From positions 1 to 64,000 of the forward strand of contig NZ_FNHY01000010.1 in assembly GCF_900103605.1 (NCBI RefSeq): DNA of 64,000 nt, written 5' to 3'. Below the pieces are notes generated by a model. The model saw only the letters and a program-made list of their open reading frames with translations, made no database searches and had not been told where the DNA came from. This DNA is from Psychrobacillus sp. OK028 (lineage in GTDB: Bacteria; Bacillota; Bacilli; Bacillales_A; Planococcaceae). Position numbers and translations under genes: made by a program. Of this stretch, positions 23,428-31,814 are shown one piece after another (positions within the stretch are counted from its first letter, which is position 1; every line of letters begins with the position of its first letter).

Positions 23428-25791
23428 ATGAACGAGAAATTCATCATCCATGCCGATGAATGCTACCAAAAAGCAGAGGAGAAGGCTAATCATTATTTCC
23501 AATCACTTTATGCACAAGTTAAGCAAAAAACATATGTGCCAACTTTAACGGAGGATATACACTTATGGAAACATAACCATATCCGTCATTATTCTTTGTT
23601 TCCAAAAAGAAAAGAAAAAGCTAATGCTGGTAGTTACCACAATTATATAAAGTGGCTCAATTATACAGGGAAACTAGATAATTATTTGAATCGAAGCATT
23701 TCCTATATTTTTATGCGAGATTTAGGTAAAGCATTGAACTCTCCAGACACAGAGAGAAGGATTCGCGATATAGTAAATAGCTTGAAAACAAATCTTTTAT
23801 CTAATTCTGTGAACCAAAAGAATGATACAGAGATGTTCAGCATGACAGGCTTGTACCGACTTGCTCAGAAGGAGGGGTTAGAGTCAACTTTCATATGGCT
23901 GATAAATAAGCTTAAGATTGTCTCCGCAAATATTCCGAAGGAGATGGATGCAGAACATGCCAAGCGAAAGCTTATTAAAATTATTGCAGGCGTAATTATG
24001 CAAGAGATTGAAGAAATGACTGATGCAATTTCTCTAGAAGAGCGTCAGAAACGGCTCAAAAAGGCGATTAGACTCGGGTATTCCTATGGATTGACCTATC
24101 CTTTTATCGATGATTTACTAGATGCAAAAATTTTATCCGAAAAAGAAGAAAAACAATACGCACAGTTAATACGTACCACCCTTACTACAGGAGTTGTGCC
24201 TGCATTAGATGATTGGACAGGAAAAAATTCAGAGCTAATCGGTTATATTCATTCAGAACTTAGAGAAGCCTTTGAATTTATTAAAGCCCATCAACGACCA
24301 GAGAAAAGAGAAGGTTTTTTCGAACAATCCTATGTATTTTTTAATTCGCAAGAAATAGATCGTAAAAAAGATTTAGCTAATGAAAACTATACGAATGAAG
24401 AGCTTTATATTCCAGTTATTTTAAAATCCGCATCTTCACGATTGATTGTCCGTTCTGTAATTGGAGCTCCAGAGGATGAGGGATTCGACAGCCGAACATT
24501 TTTTTATGGCATATACAATCAACTTGCAGATGATTTTGCAGATATGTTTGATGACTTGAAGGATGGTGCAGTAACTCCCTATACATACTACTTGAAGTAT
24601 CATGATAAACGATCAGATCTTATCAATCCATTTGAATTGTACTGGACGGTAATCTCTAATTTAATTCATCAAGTTTATCATTCCGATAAAATGACACGTG
24701 AAGTAATTTTAGACCGGGCTATAAACGGATTAAAACGATATAGGGAGCGAGCGGGTAAGGAGAAGTACAAAGAAGTAATGGAACTTTTTGCTTCAGGAAA
24801 TTCAAAATTCAACAAACTAATTCAACAAATGGTACGAAAAGCGGATGATGTAGATTTTTTCGACAAGCTACTGCGAGATCATATGATTGCAAGTTTGAAA
24901 AATGATAGACAAGGTCAGGAAGATTTTATCGATAAGGCCAAGACAATACGTAGTGAGATTAATAAGATACTGAATATCCCTAAAACGAATGAGATGAACA
25001 ATTCCATAATAGATGCTGCAAATTACAGTCTTGCAGGAGAAGGAAAGCGATTACGACCGATCGTAACTTGGTTTATGGGAGTAAACGCATATGGCTTAAC
25101 CCCTTCCACACTTGAGGCCCTTTTAAAATCATTAGAATATATGCATACTGCTTCTCTCATTTTTGATGATCTTCCATCTCAAGACAATGCAAAACTACGC
25201 AGAGGTCGTGCAACACTCCATGAGGTTTATAATGTCTCCATTGCAGAGTTAACTGGCCTTTTCCTTACACAGAAGGCTATTTGGGAGCAAACTACTTTGG
25301 AGCAGTTCGATTCAAAAAGGGTGCTTAAGCTTATCCAATATTCGGCTCAAGTGACTGCGGATATGTGCAGAGGTCAAGCAATGGATTTAGATTCAAAAGG
25401 GCAGCAATTGACTTTAGAACAACTAAATACTATGTCCTTTTACAAAACTGGACTTGGTTTTGAAGCATCTATTTTAATGCCAGCGATTCTCGCAAATACT
25501 AGTAAATTAGAAATAGAAGCATTGAAAAAATTTGCCCGCCATGCCGGTATTGCATTTCAGATTAAGGATGACCTTCTAGATGTGGAAGGTGATACAGCCT
25601 TACTAGGAAAAACGATTGGTAAGGATATAGAAAATAACAGCTCTACTTTTGTTTCTATTTTAGGGGTGGAGGAAGCTAAAAAAGAAATGTGGGAGAATTA
25701 CTGTGTTGCGATGGAATCTTTACAGGATGTACCACGGAATATCAATTTCTTGAAACACTTTTTAGATTATATTATCAATCGCGATAAATAA
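23428..25791 (+). CDS. Double-length polyprenyl synthetase protein
   Basis: The frame opens at GTG 23410; the best start is ATG 23428 after AAGGTGAG (787 residues). Numbering here is from 23410. Residues about 510-790 form a complete trans-isoprenyl diphosphate synthase: GEGKRLRPI, first Asp-rich motif D586-D587 to D592 (DDLPSQD-NAKLRRGRATLH), GQAMDL and second motif D720-D-L-L-D724. The first 500 residues are not a known fusion partner, but contain D234-D-L-L-D238 and D374-D-F-A-D378 / D381-D-L-K-D385, spaced about 140-147 residues, as in isoprenoid synthases. This suggests a diverged second synthase fold. Product and partner enzymes are unknown; no carotenoid or terpene cluster adjoins. Confidence 0.8.
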   Translation: MNEKFIIHADECYQKAEEKANHYFQSLYAQVKQKTYVPTLTEDIHLWKHNHIRHYSLFPKRKEKANAGSYHNYIKWLNYTGKLDNYLNRSISYIFMRDLGKALNSPDTERRIRDIVNSLKTNLLSNSVNQKNDTEMFSMTGLYRLAQKEGLESTFIWLINKLKIVSANIPKEMDAEHAKRKLIKIIAGVIMQEIEEMTDAISLEERQKRLKKAIRLGYSYGLTYPFIDDLLDAKILSEKEEKQYAQLIRTTLTTGVVPALDDWTGKNSELIGYIHSELREAFEFIKAHQRPEKREGFFEQSYVFFNSQEIDRKKDLANENYTNEELYIPVILKSASSRLIVRSVIGAPEDEGFDSRTFFYGIYNQLADDFADMFDDLKDGAVTPYTYYLKYHDKRSDLINPFELYWTVISNLIHQVYHSDKMTREVILDRAINGLKRYRERAGKEKYKEVMELFASGNSKFNKLIQQMVRKADDVDFFDKLLRDHMIASLKNDRQGQEDFIDKAKTIRSEINKILNIPKTNEMNNSIIDAANYSLAGEGKRLRPIVTWFMGVNAYGLTPSTLEALLKSLEYMHTASLIFDDLPSQDNAKLRRGRATLHEVYNVSIAELTGLFLTQKAIWEQTTLEQFDSKRVLKLIQYSAQVTADMCRGQAMDLDSKGQQLTLEQLNTMSFYKTGLGFEASILMPAILANTSKLEIEALKKFARHAGIAFQIKDDLLDVEGDTALLGKTIGKDIENNSSTFVSILGVEEAKKEMWENYCVAMESLQDVPRNINFLKHFLDYIINRDK

Positions 25792-25805
25792 AATGTAATG
25801 GAATA

Positions 25806-25855
25806 GACTACCCCTAAACGTCATGATTGAATGACTTTTAGGAGTAGTCTCTTTT
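25806..25855 (+). terminator. Bidirectional terminator
   Basis: AGACTACCCCTAAA-GTCAT and ATGAC-TTTTAGGAGTAGTCT form a long stem followed by CTTTTT. It lies between two convergent genes. Confidence 0.75.
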
Positions 25856-25878
25856 TAAAATTCTGCTGCATTTATGGG

Positions 25879-26382
25879 TTACGGCCGTATGGAAACCGGA
25901 GTTCCTATTGGGATCAAGTTGGATAACTCCTCCACATCTTTATTGTGCATCCTAATACAGCCATGTGATACAGCTTTACCAATGGAGCTAGGATCGTTCG
26001 TGCCGTGAATACCGTAATGTTCTTTGGATAGACTCATCCACATTGTGCCGAAAGGTCCACCAGGATCAGGGACTTTATTGATAATGATAAAATCCCCTAC
26101 TGGCGTATTGAATAATATTCTTCCAATAGCTATTGGGTACTGCTTTTGTAAAAGACCGTTTTTTCGTAATCGTAACCTCCGATTGTTTATGGATATCTCT
26201 ATTTGATAAGGAAGCGTATTTGGATCTGGAAAGCCTGGGATCACAATGGATTGACCAATAAAAAGTACATGCGGATTTATAGATGGGTTTGCGCTTATGA
26301 TTTTGGAAAGGGGAGTACGGTAGTCTCTAGCTATTTGACTCAGTGTTTCTCCTTGTTGAACTGTATGAATCAGTGTAAACAC
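25879..26382 (-). CDS. LysM + YkuD L,D-transpeptidase
   Basis: The protein (up to 167 residues) has an N-terminal LysM domain (about 5-49: [16 protein letters not shown] to GQSIVIPG) and a YkuD catalytic domain with H126-G and S139-HGC142-x-R144. It lacks a signal peptide, like YkuD of B. subtilis, a spore-associated enzyme of the same size. YkuD-type enzymes make 3-3 peptide cross-links in peptidoglycan. The start is unclear: GTG 26382 overlaps the GGAGG site, and at normal spacing the codon is CTG 26373. Transcribed alone. Confidence 0.88.
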   Translation of the reverse strand: MFTLIHTVQQGETLSQIARDYRTPLSKIISANPSINPHVLFIGQSIVIPGFPDPNTLPYQIEISINNRRLRLRKNGLLQKQYPIAIGRILFNTPVGDFIIINKVPDPGGPFGTMWMSLSKEHYGIHGTNDPSSIGKAVSHGCIRMHNKDVEELSNLIPIGTPVSIRP

Positions 26383-26496
26383 CTCCGTTCTAGTACATTA
26401 TATGCTACTTTTTAAAAATGCTTCATCAGGTAGAATAAGAACATAGTTTCATGAATAGAATCTCTTATAACAGAATTCTAAAGGTGGAATGAGAGA

Positions 26497-27180
26497 TTGA
26501 AGATATTATTTATATTTCTATTATTCATAGTCTATTTCGCATTATCACTTTCACTGGAAAGCACCAAAGCAATAGGTCTCTATTTAATCATTTCATTAGT
26601 ATTATTTTTTTGGGGAGTTTTGGAATGGCAACGTATTATTAATGGAAGAAACTTGGAAAATAGAAGGAGATTAGAGGAACTGCTCGCTGAAATTCCTCAT
26701 ACAGAAAGTCTTAGTTCGGACAATTTGTTAAATGTTATGCTTATAGATGATGTGAATAGTATTTTTTATCTTCTCCAAAGAGATTCCATTGCAGAAGATT
26801 TTAATATAGCAGCTATTCCTTTTTCTCAAGTGCTCGAGGTTGCGATTGTGGAAGACGAGCGGGTTCTAAACTTATATCCCAAAGACGGTATATTGGAAAG
26901 TACGCTAGAAAATGATGAAGAAATAGAGGATTATGAAGAATCTGATGACGAAGAAGAGGAAGAGGATGAATCTATTGAAGCATTGAGTTTAAAAATAGTA
27001 GTAGACGATATAGCTAATCCTATTTTAGAATATCCATTTATACAGAATGAACAGATCCTTTTCCTAGATTCTGAAGAATATTCAGAAGCAATTTCAATTT
27101 GTAACGAATGGTATCAAAAAATCTGTATTATTATTAAACGCTATGAGCATTCCAACGTAGCTGTGCGACTTTGGCAATAA
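26497..27180 (+). CDS. Two-TM protein with an acidic cytoplasmic domain
   Basis: This 227-residue protein starts at TTG 26497 after AAGGTGG. Two hydrophobic segments at about 2-20 and 26-44 are followed by an Arg-rich stretch (NGRNLENRRRLEELL). A soluble domain carries a run of about 20 Asp/Glu residues near 143-163, then a second beta-rich part ending in HSNVAVRLWQ. The acidic run looks like a flexible linker. No family is recognised. Confidence 0.65.
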   Translation: MKILFIFLLFIVYFALSLSLESTKAIGLYLIISLVLFFWGVLEWQRIINGRNLENRRRLEELLAEIPHTESLSSDNLLNVMLIDDVNSIFYLLQRDSIAEDFNIAAIPFSQVLEVAIVEDERVLNLYPKDGILESTLENDEEIEDYEESDDEEEEEDESIEALSLKIVVDDIANPILEYPFIQNEQILFLDSEEYSEAISICNEWYQKICIIIKRYEHSNVAVRLWQ

Positions 27181-27207
27181 GCTTGCATATAAGCACTTAC
27201 AAATAAA

Positions 27208-27247
27208 GAGACTGTCCCTAGATAGTTCATTAGGGGCAGTCTCTATA
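27208..27247 (+). terminator. Bidirectional terminator
   Basis: AGAGACTGTCCCTA and TAGGGGCAGTCTCT form a stem with a GATAGTTCAT loop, between two convergent genes. Confidence 0.8.
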
Positions 27248-27252
27248 GAGTT

Positions 27253-28116
27253 TTAGGAGATGGGTAATTTATCAGGATTCATCGTAATATAGAATTCTTC
27301 AATTTTGTCATCTTTAATGGAAAAGCTAATGACACTGTGTAGCTTACTATTCATATAATTTAAGATTGCAGGCTGACCATTAACATTTTTAATCTTAAAA
27401 TAATAATCTGCAGAAGTTTTTTTTGAGATACCGTATAAAAATGCCAATACAGTTGTTGAAGAATAGATGGGTCGTATAGCTGCTCTTACTTTTCCTCCTC
27501 CATCTGAGTAGAGAATAACATTTTCGGATAAGAGCTCTAGCAATGTATTCATATGCTGTTGTTCAAAAGCTCGGATAAATTGTTCAACAATAGACTTGTT
27601 TGCTGTATAGTTTAGACTTTCAGTTTCTATACCAGCGACTTTTTTCTTTGCTCTGCTGAATATTTTACGACAGTTTTGTTCTTTCTTCTCTAAGAGATTT
27701 GCAATTTCCGAATAAGAAAAATTAAAAGCTTCTCTTAATAGTAAAACCGCTCTTTCATCTGGTGCCAAATTTTCCATCATCCTTAAGTAAGCAATACTTA
27801 AGCCTTCTTTTTGGAGAACAAGCTCAGATGGATCGAGGTAATGTAATTCCTCAAGCAATAAGGGTTCAGGATTCCATGGCCCCACGTATTCCTCTCGTTT
27901 ATGTCGAGAAGACCTTAAGCTATCTATACAGCGGTTTGTCATCACCTTACATAGATATGCTTTTACGTTTTCAATTTTGTCTTCTTCAATTTGATAGACT
28001 TTTAAAAAAGTTTCTTGCACAATGTCTTCGGTTTCAACTACAGATCCGAGCATACGATAACCTATAGAAAACAATAACGGTTTATACAGTTGGTAATCTT
28101 CATTACTAATTTGCAC
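27253..28116 (-). CDS. ECF41-type (SigJ-like) RNA polymerase sigma factor
   Basis: This 287-residue protein has sigma region 2 (LFSIGYRMLGSVVETEDIVQ, then KAYLCKVMTNRCIDSLRSS), region 4 (LAPDERAVLLLREAFNFSYS, IANLLEKKEQNCRKIFSRA) and a SnoaL-like C-terminal domain (about 185-287) that acts as a built-in control module in the ECF41 group. No anti-sigma gene is needed or seen. It overlaps the upstream FAD oxidoreductase by 11 bases, and an exact ECF41 promoter precedes that operon, so it probably controls itself and the oxidoreductase. Confidence 0.88.
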   Translation of the reverse strand: MQISNEDYQLYKPLLFSIGYRMLGSVVETEDIVQETFLKVYQIEEDKIENVKAYLCKVMTNRCIDSLRSSRHKREEYVGPWNPEPLLLEELHYLDPSELVLQKEGLSIAYLRMMENLAPDERAVLLLREAFNFSYSEIANLLEKKEQNCRKIFSRAKKKVAGIETESLNYTANKSIVEQFIRAFEQQHMNTLLELLSENVILYSDGGGKVRAAIRPIYSSTTVLAFLYGISKKTSADYYFKIKNVNGQPAILNYMNSKLHSVISFSIKDDKIEEFYITMNPDKLPIS

Positions 28117-29398
28117 AATATAACCTCTGTTCTTTTTCTATTATCTCTTCGGCAGCTTGCTTTGCACTAATGATAGCTCCTTCAGACAAAATGGAGTGAG
28201 GTGATGTCCAGTCCCCTGCTAAATATAATCCTGACATCGCCAATTTAGAACACTGTAACTTATGATCTTCTCCTATTTGAGGTAGGCGCTGGTTTACAGT
28301 AATAGTAGGCATGAAACGACTTGAAACTTTGTAGTTTTGCCATCCAGGCTGTATTTTTTCTAAAAATTGTTCAAGCTCGTTTTTAAGTAGCTTTCCATTA
28401 ATATTATCATCTGGATGAAGGTATTTGAACACGTGTAGCACAACAGTATTTTCGTTCTCGGAAAGGATAGCAGCATTTGAATGGACGGAATAATAAAAGG
28501 GTTCCGTTACTTCCATAGCAAATAATCGATTTGGTTTAGGAAGCTGTGTTAGTGCGACGTCTAAAGAGGCTCCCTTTACAGGTATTACTTGCGTAAAAAA
28601 ATCCAACTGCGCTTGTGTGATGTTGTCACCTAACATTTTCATAAGCTCTCGGGGACCGGTTGTGCTAAGCACATAATTACATGTTAGTTCCTCTTCGGTA
28701 GAAAGCGATAGTCTAAAATTCTTTTCTGTCATTTTAAATTCATTCACCCTCACACCAGTTTGTATTTGAACCCCTGAAGTTACGGATTTGTTATGGAGCT
28801 GGTCAATAATTGTCTGCCAGCCTTTATCAATATAAAGTACCCCTCCCAGAACCATCTTTAAATGGGCGACAATGACACGGGCGCTTACTTTCTCTGGGGC
28901 ATGACAGTAGGTTGATAGGCGACCTAGAATAAGGAGTAACTTTTGGACATTTTTTGATTGGGCTATTTCTTGAACCCATTGCTGAAACGTTTGCTCTGAA
29001 AGGTTTTCTATTTTCATACTTTTAATTTTCCATAAAATATTCAGCCAATCCATACGCTCTTTCCAGCTAAAAAGGCCAGTTGTAAGTACTCCTAAGGGGG
29101 TAAAAGGAGCAGTGTATTCCACCCTATTATCTATTAATAATCCGTTTAGCTTAGGTGACTTACCATGTAATTCTATTCCTAATTCCTGAAGTATAGGTGC
29201 TGCATTTCCTTTTGTATAAAAAGCGTGAGGACCAAGATTAAAAAACTGCTGATTAATCTTATCCGTCCTTGCCCTGCCACCAACTTTTTTATCTTTTTCA
29301 ATGATCAAAATAGACATTCCTGCTTTAGCCAAATAATTAGCTGCAACATAACCCGCCAAACCACCGCCGACTATTACAACATCCCACTTATTATCCAT
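28106..29398 (-). CDS. FAD-dependent amine-oxidase/desaturase-like oxidoreductase
   Basis: This 430-residue flavoprotein starts with the dinucleotide-binding pattern VVIVGGGLAGYVAANYLAKA, followed by the GG motif VGGRARTDKI, and ends with YLAGDWTSPHSILSEGAIIS, the second FAD contact typical of the phytoene desaturase / amine oxidase superfamily. GGGAGG precedes ATG 29398. It is first in an operon with the ECF41 sigma factor; ECF41 genes often adjoin an oxidoreductase, epimerase or carboxymuconolactone decarboxylase. The substrate is unknown. Confidence 0.87.
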   Translation of the reverse strand: MDNKWDVVIVGGGLAGYVAANYLAKAGMSILIIEKDKKVGGRARTDKINQQFFNLGPHAFYTKGNAAPILQELGIELHGKSPKLNGLLIDNRVEYTAPFTPLGVLTTGLFSWKERMDWLNILWKIKSMKIENLSEQTFQQWVQEIAQSKNVQKLLLILGRLSTYCHAPEKVSARVIVAHLKMVLGGVLYIDKGWQTIIDQLHNKSVTSGVQIQTGVRVNEFKMTEKNFRLSLSTEEELTCNYVLSTTGPRELMKMLGDNITQAQLDFFTQVIPVKGASLDVALTQLPKPNRLFAMEVTEPFYYSVHSNAAILSENENTVVLHVFKYLHPDDNINGKLLKNELEQFLEKIQPGWQNYKVSSRFMPTITVNQRLPQIGEDHKLQCSKLAMSGLYLAGDWTSPHSILSEGAIISAKQAAEEIIEKEQRLYCAN

Positions 29399-29434
29399 AA
29401 TGTGAATTCCTCCCTAAGGTCCTTTATAAATCAA

Positions 29435-29461
29435 GACGGGGGAGAAGAGAAGTTTGTGACA
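29435..29461 (-). promoter_or_regulatory. ECF41 sigma-factor promoter
   Basis: On the minus strand TGTCACA (29461-29455) is followed after exactly 16 bases by CGTC (29438-29435), identical to the published ECF41 target motif. It lies 37 bases before the oxidoreductase start. It predicts autoregulation of the oxidoreductase-sigma operon. Confidence 0.85.
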
Positions 29462-29524
29462 TTTTTCATTAAATTTATTTTAGTCATGACAAATGGGAAA
29501 TAAGAGGGTGACGAGAGTCATTAA

Positions 29525-31288
29525 TTATTCAGAAATAGGCAAACCTGGAACAACACTGCTAGTAGGTAATAATCTCTTTTGCTTGGATTGTTCTTGGAGA
29601 ATCGTAAGTAATATTTTCTGAATTACACTTGATTCTGGTGTTTCATTCAGATGAAATGCAAGATTGCATTCCTCCATTGGGTCCCTTGTAACATTATATA
29701 ATTCATACTGATCATCGACTGGAGATTGCTTGGTTGTAGTTATACTAATGGCAACTTCCTTTGTGTCTGAAACTGAAGTGGATTCTTTCCGCTCAGTCAC
29801 TTCATCATCTACTCCTGGATTACTCCAAAATTGAGTGTTATCAAAATATCGAGTAAGCTTCCAAATTTCCTCCGCTTTTTCGTTCCCAGTAGGCAGCCTC
29901 AAAATCACTGTTTCTAAGTGATTTGGCTGAATAACTGATTCATAAGGTTTTCCCGTTACCGAAAACTGGTTCATGCCTTTCGTCACTTCATCATCCGTCA
30001 TGAAATAAATAGGTTCGTTGGCTCGTGGGAATTTGTTATTGCCTTTCAGCAAGGTGGAGAGATCTCGTCCTACCAATGGATGAACCTCACTGTGACTTTT
30101 TTTGAGTTCATTTTGAGCATCGGCTGTATTGATATTGGCTAGAGCTAAAAGAGTAGGAATTATATCTAAATGACTTGTAATCATGTCCGTTTCCATTGCA
30201 GTAGAAAACTTTGGGCTATGAATAATTAACGGGACATGCAAGGATTCTTCGTAAGCATTATGCCATTTTTGAAATAACCCACCATGCGCGCCTACAAGGC
30301 TTCCATGATCTGCGGTAAAAACGATAATCGTATCCTGATAAAAGATAGATGATTTTAGAGCCTGAAAAACTTTATAAATTTCATCGTCTACTTTCTTCTG
30401 AAGCGAATAATAGAGCTGTCGATAAAGGAGAGAATCGAATGTAGGCTGAAGTGCTTGTTGGTAGACATCGCGATAACTGAGTTGGGCGGAAGGTTTAGTG
30501 AGTAAGTTTTCATTTGCTGTTGGAGCAGGTGGAACGAAAGGAAGGGTAGGATCAATCTCAAAATTAAACATAGGATTGAAACGAGTAAATAGGCCAAGAA
30601 GCGTAATATCATGTGGATTTACAAAAGAGGAAACAATGAGCCATGGCGATTCATCAGCTGATTGTGCCTTTTTTTCAAGCGAATGAATTAAATCCACGAC
30701 CTCCTTCGCATAAAATTCATCTCTCCCACTTACCCCTACACCTGCAGAAGACCCCGAATTTCGTGGATTAGACCCATGCGGTTCGGGACCAATCCAACCA
30801 TCGAAACCAAAATTATTCAATCGATTGGCATGTTCGTAAAGTTGCTTTTGCGAATGATTTGGAACACCAGTTTTCGGATGATAGCTTGGAAGAGCATTAT
30901 GAGTACCAGGTATTAGAATATCCTCATTGGATAGATGCCATTTCCCTTTCCAGTAAGTTTGATATCCGGCTGTGCGAAAGTATTCGCCTAAAGTAGGTAC
31001 CGTGCTAGGATCTAACCAAAATACATCCGGATCAGATGCGCCTTTGGCAACTCCAGTCGTTTGCGTCACCCCATGAAGTGATGGATACTGACCTGTAAAT
31101 AGCGTTGCTCTACTCGGTGCACAAGCTGTACTTCCAATATAATGATTTAAAAATGTCATTCCTTTATTTCTTAGCAGCCCTTGTGTTTTTAAACTTTTTA
31201 TTCGCCACTCTTTTAAAGCATCGGTTTCATAAACAGTTGGAAATCTTTCTTCATCTACAATGATAAATAGAATATTTGGTCTGTCCAA
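29525..31288 (-). CDS. Sulfatase (alkaline phosphatase superfamily)
   Basis: This 587-residue enzyme has the N-terminal NILFIIVDEERFPT (metal-binding Asp), the formylglycine motif C56-A-P-S-R60 in STACAPSRATLFTG, the second signature GYQTYWKGKWHLSN and TADHGSLVGAHGG. It is similar in plan to choline-sulfatase-like enzymes. Cys56 must be oxidised by an anaerobic sulfatase-maturating enzyme or similar; none is intact here. There is no signal peptide, so it should act in the cytoplasm. It lies upstream of the FAD-sigma operon but is separated by 126 bases. Confidence 0.87.
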   Translation of the reverse strand: MDRPNILFIIVDEERFPTVYETDALKEWRIKSLKTQGLLRNKGMTFLNHYIGSTACAPSRATLFTGQYPSLHGVTQTTGVAKGASDPDVFWLDPSTVPTLGEYFRTAGYQTYWKGKWHLSNEDILIPGTHNALPSYHPKTGVPNHSQKQLYEHANRLNNFGFDGWIGPEPHGSNPRNSGSSAGVGVSGRDEFYAKEVVDLIHSLEKKAQSADESPWLIVSSFVNPHDITLLGLFTRFNPMFNFEIDPTLPFVPPAPTANENLLTKPSAQLSYRDVYQQALQPTFDSLLYRQLYYSLQKKVDDEIYKVFQALKSSIFYQDTIIVFTADHGSLVGAHGGLFQKWHNAYEESLHVPLIIHSPKFSTAMETDMITSHLDIIPTLLALANINTADAQNELKKSHSEVHPLVGRDLSTLLKGNNKFPRANEPIYFMTDDEVTKGMNQFSVTGKPYESVIQPNHLETVILRLPTGNEKAEEIWKLTRYFDNTQFWSNPGVDDEVTERKESTSVSDTKEVAISITTTKQSPVDDQYELYNVTRDPMEECNLAFHLNETPESSVIQKILLTILQEQSKQKRLLPTSSVVPGLPISE

Positions 31289-31673
31289 TTTTATAACCCC
31301 TTCATTTTTATACCTTTATTCATTGTATGAAAAAGTGATAGAGCAAAATGGATATTTAGTCTAAGCTGTCCAAATATAAACCAAAAGAAACAACTCATTA
31401 TTTATGGAACTCTTATTTGTAATGACCTATAAAGCGTTATCTTTTTGTGGTTTGTTCTTTTTCACATCATTCTATATATAACTTGCGGCAGTAATACTCA
31501 TTTTCTTCTGGTCCCCTTTCTCTCAAAAAGGGAAAAAACAATTGCAATTGTATCGTTATATCTAACGGTTTTTGTTTTCATTATATATATGTATGAAAAA
31601 TAATATATCCATTCCTATATGACTTTTGTATAATAGTGAAAAGTCAGAAATTTAAATAGAGGTGTAGACAATT
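31289..31673 (+). other. Gene-less stretch between divergent genes
   Basis: This 385-base stretch separates the sulfatase (minus) from the small ORF and histidine kinase (plus). A TATAAT at 31629-31634 is a candidate -10 for the kinase transcript, without a convincing -35. No repeat or ORF with a ribosome site was seen. Confidence 0.45.
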
Positions 31674-31814
31674 ATGATCTTATATGACTCAAGAATTCTA
31701 TTAGAGGACCGCATCCATAAGGCTTTATATAAATCTATACATATACAAGTAATGTTAGTCATTTCAGCCAAATACGAAAATTACCCGTTTGTGCCGGTGC
31801 CGTGTCATGATTAA
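31674..31814 (+). CDS. 46-residue ORF coupled to the histidine kinase
   Basis: AGAGGTG stands nine bases before ATG 31674, and the frame runs 46 codons to TAA 31812-31814. The kinase start ATG 31807 lies inside the last codons (ATGATTAA overlap), and the kinase has no good binding site of its own, so it is probably translated by coupling. The peptide is basic with a hydrophobic patch (IQVMLVISA) and no signal peptide. It may be a leader or a functional small protein. No similarity is recognised. Confidence 0.55.
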   Translation: MILYDSRILLEDRIHKALYKSIHIQVMLVISAKYENYPFVPVPCHD

